18,183 bases of DNA, from contig DAOVRJ010000014.1 in the NCBI GenBank assembly GCA_030628225.1, forward strand, positions 1 through 18,183, written 5' to 3'. Positions 15,118 to 18,183 of the stretch are shown piece by piece. Both the position numbers and the translations under genes were made by a program. Below the pieces are notes generated by a model that did not search any database, was not told where the DNA came from, and saw nothing but the letters and a program-made list of their open reading frames with translations. The DNA is from Candidatus Zixiibacteriota bacterium (GTDB taxonomy: Bacteria > SM23-81). Within the stretch, counting starts at the first letter, position 1, and every line of letters begins with the position of its first letter.

Positions 15118-15765
15118 ATGAATTACGACAGGACATACAGCAAAACAGAGAACTACTTTGGAACACAGCCGGAGACACTCCTCAGAAACTTCTATCATCG
15201 GCTGGACAGGTCCAAGAGAGTCCTGGATCTGGGCGTTGGCCAGGGACGTCACGCTCTGTTTTTGGCCAGAGAGGGCTTTGCTGTGGACGCCATCGACCCT
15301 TCAGAAGTGGCCATCGAATCGGTGTCTGCTCTAACAGACCGGGAGAATCTGCCCATTCGCACTTTCCAATGCGGTTTTGAGAACTTTGTCCCCCAAACCG
15401 ACTTTTACGGGAGCATTCTTATATTCGGTCTGATCCAGATCCTGCCCGGGGAGTCCATTGACCTGCTTCTGGAAAAGGCCAAGTCGTGGACCAGGGCAGG
15501 CAGCATCGTATTGGTCAGAGCATTCAGCACCGCGGATCCGTCATTTGCGCGCACTCGAGACTCCCGGGAATGGAAATCCCGCGGCAAGAATTCCTTCACC
15601 GATGGACAGGGCCGCTTCAGGACCTATATGGAGCCGGGACAACTCCCGGCTTTGTTTGGCGACTATAAAGTGATCTACCACCGGGAAGGCCTGAGTCCCT
15701 GGCACCGGCATGCGGATCGTCCGCCCGAACGGCATGCCGAGGTGGAGGGCGTTTTTCAGAGGTAA
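15118..15765 (+). CDS. SAM-dependent methyltransferase, TehB-like
   Basis: A 215-residue class I methyltransferase. The SAM-binding motif I is VLDLGVGQGRHALFLA (35-50), followed by the acidic strand-2 region VDAIDPS (about 56-62). The pattern is close to TehB and its small-molecule methyltransferase relatives, but the C-terminal half differs and ends with a His-rich SPWHRHADRPPERHAEVEG. I choose the ATG at 15118. A GTG six bases earlier is possible, and GTGAGAG sits a little upstream of both. It starts 138 bases after the amidotransferase gene and is followed by the MntP gene after three bases. The substrate is unknown; tellurite, thiols or a sugar are all possible. Confidence 0.82.
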   Translation: MNYDRTYSKTENYFGTQPETLLRNFYHRLDRSKRVLDLGVGQGRHALFLAREGFAVDAIDPSEVAIESVSALTDRENLPIRTFQCGFENFVPQTDFYGSILIFGLIQILPGESIDLLLEKAKSWTRAGSIVLVRAFSTADPSFARTRDSREWKSRGKNSFTDGQGRFRTYMEPGQLPALFGDYKVIYHREGLSPWHRHADRPPERHAEVEGVFQR

Positions 15766-15768
15766 GAT

Positions 15769-16326
15769 ATGAATATCGTGACCATCGTTTTCGTGGCCTT
15801 CGGCCTGGCCATGGACGCTTTTGCCGTCTCCATCGCCAGTGGCGTGGCCATCAAAAACCTGAGAATCAATCACGCTTTCAGGATTGCCCTGTTTTTTGGA
15901 TTGTTTCAGGCTGTTATGCCTGTGATCGGGTGGCTGGCCGGAATTGGTCTGAAAGATTTTATCTGCGGCGTTGACCACTGGATCGCCTTTGGGCTGCTGA
16001 GCATGATCGGCTGCAAGATGATCTATGAATCCACGAAGCTGGAGACAGAGAGAAAAAAAATCAACCCCTTGAACGTCAGCGTGTTGTTGATGCTATCCAT
16101 CGCCACCAGCATCGACGCCCTGGCCGTGGGGGTCAGCTTCGCCTTTATCCAGATGGCCATCATCACCCCCATAATCGTCATTGGCATCGTCACCTTTCTG
16201 CTGTCCTATCTTGGCACGTTCGTCGGCAATAAATTTGGGCATTTCTTCGAAAGGAAGATCGAGCTGGCCGGCGGCCTCATCTTGATCGGCATGGGGACGA
16301 AAATTCTCATCGAACACCTCACTTAA
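15769..16326 (+). CDS. mntP: Manganese efflux pump MntP
   Basis: A 185-residue inner-membrane exporter of Mn(II), normal length for MntP (DUF204). It has six predicted hydrophobic helices in two three-helix halves. The conserved acidic motifs are GLAMDAFAVSIASG with Asp16 in helix 1 and SIATSIDALAVGVSF with Asp116 in helix 4. Both aspartates are needed for export in studied members. A charged cytoplasmic loop (ESTKLETERKKINP) joins the halves. The ATG at 15769 follows the methyltransferase stop by three bases, with GAGGTAAG across that junction. It is therefore translationally linked, and no yybP-ykoY manganese riboswitch can fit directly before it. Confidence 0.93.
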   Translation: MNIVTIVFVAFGLAMDAFAVSIASGVAIKNLRINHAFRIALFFGLFQAVMPVIGWLAGIGLKDFICGVDHWIAFGLLSMIGCKMIYESTKLETERKKINPLNVSVLLMLSIATSIDALAVGVSFAFIQMAIITPIIVIGIVTFLLSYLGTFVGNKFGHFFERKIELAGGLILIGMGTKILIEHLT

Positions 16327-16427
16327 CAGACCGGGCCAGGACTGGACGAGAGAGTGGCCGGGAAGGTCACCAGCGTGCAAGTAAAAGCTTTCAAATAGCT
16401 TCTTCAGGAGGGGGAGGTCTCATATCA

Positions 16428-16835
16428 ATGAGCCGATTGCGAATATCGTCGCCGGGCAGTATCGTCATCCTTCTGCTGGTCGTTGTTCTGGCCATCATCT
16501 GCATATATTCCGCCATCCAGCTGCATCTTGGCAAACAGGTGGGCGTCTATCCGACAGCTGAGGAGAGCCTGTACGCTCTCGTCGCCAGGGACTATCGCGG
16601 CGTGAAGAGAGTGGAGATCGCCCGTATGGACCGGAAGGTCTTCGACCACCTGCGGTTCGTCAAGGCATATGTCTATGCGGAGAGCCGCTCCGACGGCAGC
16701 GAACTTTCCGGCCGGGGTTACGACGAGTATGGTCGCTTCTTCGTGAGCGTGAAGGACGGGTGGACGTTCGTTCCAAAGGACAGATTTCCGAAGGTCATCG
16801 CCTTGAGCCAGTGGTTGTTCAGGCACCTGGGTTGA
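16428..16835 (+). CDS. Small single-pass anchored protein, unknown
   Basis: A 135-residue protein with one N-terminal hydrophobic helix (about residues 10-30, GSIVILLLVVVLAIICIYS). After it comes a small soluble domain outside the membrane, with no cysteine pair or catalytic motif that I recognise. The tail DEYGRFFVSVKDGWTFVPKD (about 98-117) reads like beta strands. The start ATG at 16428 has a strong GGAGGGGGAGG upstream. It lies 101 bases after MntP and 138 bases before the glycosyltransferase gene. Family unknown to me; it may be an envelope protein transcribed with its neighbours. Confidence 0.75.
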   Translation: MSRLRISSPGSIVILLLVVVLAIICIYSAIQLHLGKQVGVYPTAEESLYALVARDYRGVKRVEIARMDRKVFDHLRFVKAYVYAESRSDGSELSGRGYDEYGRFFVSVKDGWTFVPKDRFPKVIALSQWLFRHLG

Positions 16836-16898
16836 AAGACCTTGTCCGTACGGTAAAACCATAAGCGAACCTGCGGTCGCTAATGCCTTCATGTTTTA

Positions 16899-16917
16899 CG
16901 CATCGTGGTACGATGCA
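16899..16917. other. Short hairpin before the glycosyltransferase gene
   Basis: GCATCGT (16900-16906) and ACGATGC (16910-16916) are perfect inverted arms around GGT. No T tract follows, so it is not a standard terminator. It could be a leader hairpin or a binding palindrome. Confidence 0.4.
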
Positions 16918-16973
16918 TCAGCGGGGGGCTTCGGACTGGATGGACCATTACACCTTTTTGAGGAGAGCGATTT

Positions 16974-18183
16974 GTGATCTGCCTGATGCACGGCTACTTG
17001 CTGGAGGGCTCGGGGAGCAACCTGTGGACCCGGTCCATGGTGAAGAATATCTGTCGGATAGGCGAAACCGTCCATCTGCTCTGTCAGGAGAATCATCCGG
17101 AACGATACGATTTCATCTCCGAGGCATACGCTTACCGGCCTGGTGGCAAAAGGGAAACCCTGCTGAAGCGGGAAACTCCCTATAGGGGCAGATGTATTCT
17201 GCATAAACCGCTATTGAGCGATACCTTTCCTGTTTACATCTGGGATAAGTACGAGGAATTTGGAAACGTCGTTCCCATGATAGAATTGAGCAGTGATGAT
17301 ATCGAGAATTACCTGACCCGAAATTTGAATGTCCTTTTAGAGATAGCGAAAAAGCATCACTTCAGGTGCCTGCTGGCCAACCACGCCGTTTTGATGTCTG
17401 TGGTGGCCAAAAGAGCCCATGATGTGCTGAAAATCCCCTATTCTGTTCTGCCCCATGGAAGCGCCATCGTGTATGCCGTGGAGAAAGACAAAAGATTACA
17501 CGATCTGGCCGGGGAGGCTTTTACAGATGCCGAAAACATCTTCACCATCGGCGACGACATGAAAAAAAGGGTTCTGGGCCTGTTTCCGGATATCCCGCGT
17601 CTTGAAAAAAAGCTCATCGCCCTGCGCTTGGGCGTGGACACGAAAGCTTTCCGACCGATCCCGGCGAAAGAGAAACCCGTCAGCATCGAGCGCCTGATCC
17701 GGCAACTTGAAGATACGCCCCACAAGTGTGCTGCCGCGCGCCGGAAAGCATCGCCCGTGAAAATGCCTGCCTCGATAAAGAAGCAAGAGCTGGTCGCAAT
17801 CATTAAAGATCGGGGGAATTACGACCAGCAGGTCCCCGACGCCAATGTCGCCGAAAAGTTGCGGTCAGTCGACTGGAGCAACGACAAGGTGATCATCTTC
17901 GTCGGTCGGCTGATGTCAAACAAGGGCATTCAGGCCATCATCGCGGCGCTGCCCTGTATTCTATGGCGACACCCGAACGTCAAGTTGATCATCGTCGGGC
18001 ACGGCCCACTACGCGCCATTTTGGAAATCCTTATCGGAGCCATAGAAGCGGGAAACAGGGGTCTCTTTAAAAAGATCATCGACTGGGGCGGGGATCTGGA
18101 AGGTCTGCAATCCAAACCCTTTTCGGCGACAAAACACTTCATCCAAAAATTGATCCAAGATGACAAACTTGAATCCTATTGGC
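16974..18183 (+). CDS. GT4-type glycosyltransferase, cut by the window end
   Basis: The frame runs from the GTG at 16974 to the last base without a stop, giving at least 403 residues. GAGGAG lies eight bases upstream, and an in-frame TGA at 16959 rules out a longer start. The N-terminus MICLMHGYLLEGSGSNLWTR is the acceptor side of a GT-B enzyme. FVGRLMSNKGIQ followed by RHPNVKLIIVGHGPL (about 309-345) is the donor-sugar side of GT family 4. An unusual stretch of about 55 residues (roughly 230-285), rich in Lys, Arg and Pro, lies between the two halves. Members transfer sugar from a nucleotide donor to glycans or lipids. The family C-terminal E-x7-E motif would lie in the missing part. Confidence 0.88.
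   Translation, partial: MICLMHGYLLEGSGSNLWTRSMVKNICRIGETVHLLCQENHPERYDFISEAYAYRPGGKRETLLKRETPYRGRCILHKPLLSDTFPVYIWDKYEEFGNVVPMIELSSDDIENYLTRNLNVLLEIAKKHHFRCLLANHAVLMSVVAKRAHDVLKIPYSVLPHGSAIVYAVEKDKRLHDLAGEAFTDAENIFTIGDDMKKRVLGLFPDIPRLEKKLIALRLGVDTKAFRPIPAKEKPVSIERLIRQLEDTPHKCAAARRKASPVKMPASIKKQELVAIIKDRGNYDQQVPDANVAEKLRSVDWSNDKVIIFVGRLMSNKGIQAIIAALPCILWRHPNVKLIIVGHGPLRAILEILIGAIEAGNRGLFKKIIDWGGDLEGLQSKPFSATKHFIQKLIQDDKLESYW

Noticed and set aside
16883-17185. Plus-strand frame of 100 codons overlapping the glycosyltransferase start
   Set aside because: The GTG at 16974 in another frame gives a GT-B protein with recognisable motifs and a ribosome site.

Overview
The window reads as a chromosomal fragment of an uncultured, probably anaerobic, Gram-negative-type bacterium. 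Evidence for this is a lipoprotein, an LpoA-like TPR/periplasmic-binding fusion and several envelope or surface-sugar genes. The gene mix (MutL-family ATPase, DUF3307, bifunctional nuclease) and the intergenic 7-bp and 9-bp repeats would suit a candidate phylum such as Zixibacteria, KSB1 or a relative. That placement is an impression and not a result. There are 18 protein-coding genes, the last cut by the window edge. No rRNA, tRNA, transposase or CRISPR array was recognised.

Left part (1-3393): a non-coding stretch with foldback structures (1-518), then two genes on the minus strand. These are a PLP enzyme of the D-cysteine desulfhydrase/ACC deaminase family and a short QueG-like 4Fe-4S protein. 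The spaces around them hold three families of short-period repeats: 7-bp CATCCAG, 9-bp AACTCTCTN and an AT-rich GCAAAATGA type. These often occur as inverted pairs able to fold back.

Middle part (3310-10723): a good sigma70-type promoter starts a run of plus-strand genes, several with short gaps or overlaps. In order they are a DUF3307 membrane protein, a bifunctional-nuclease-family protein, the TPR/ligand-binding fusion, a small membrane protein, a small charged-tail protein, a 601-aa MutL-type ASKHA ATPase and, after a large repeat hairpin, a 376-aa protein. The last has barrel-sandwich-like and KOW-like segments. A clear intrinsic terminator at 10692-10723 closes the run. No B12-dependent mutase is present, so the MutL homologue and its partners are the best candidate for an undescribed system.

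Right part: two visibly A/T-rich genes (10741-12264), a TPR membrane protein and an unknown protein with a HEPN-like tail, look horizontally acquired. After them G/C-rich sequence resumes with a TPR lipoprotein, an Asp/Glu racemase family protein, a PP-loop N-acetyl-sugar amidotransferase-like enzyme, a TehB-like methyltransferase, the manganese exporter MntP, a small anchored protein and a GT4 glycosyltransferase. Part of this run may make or modify a surface glycan.
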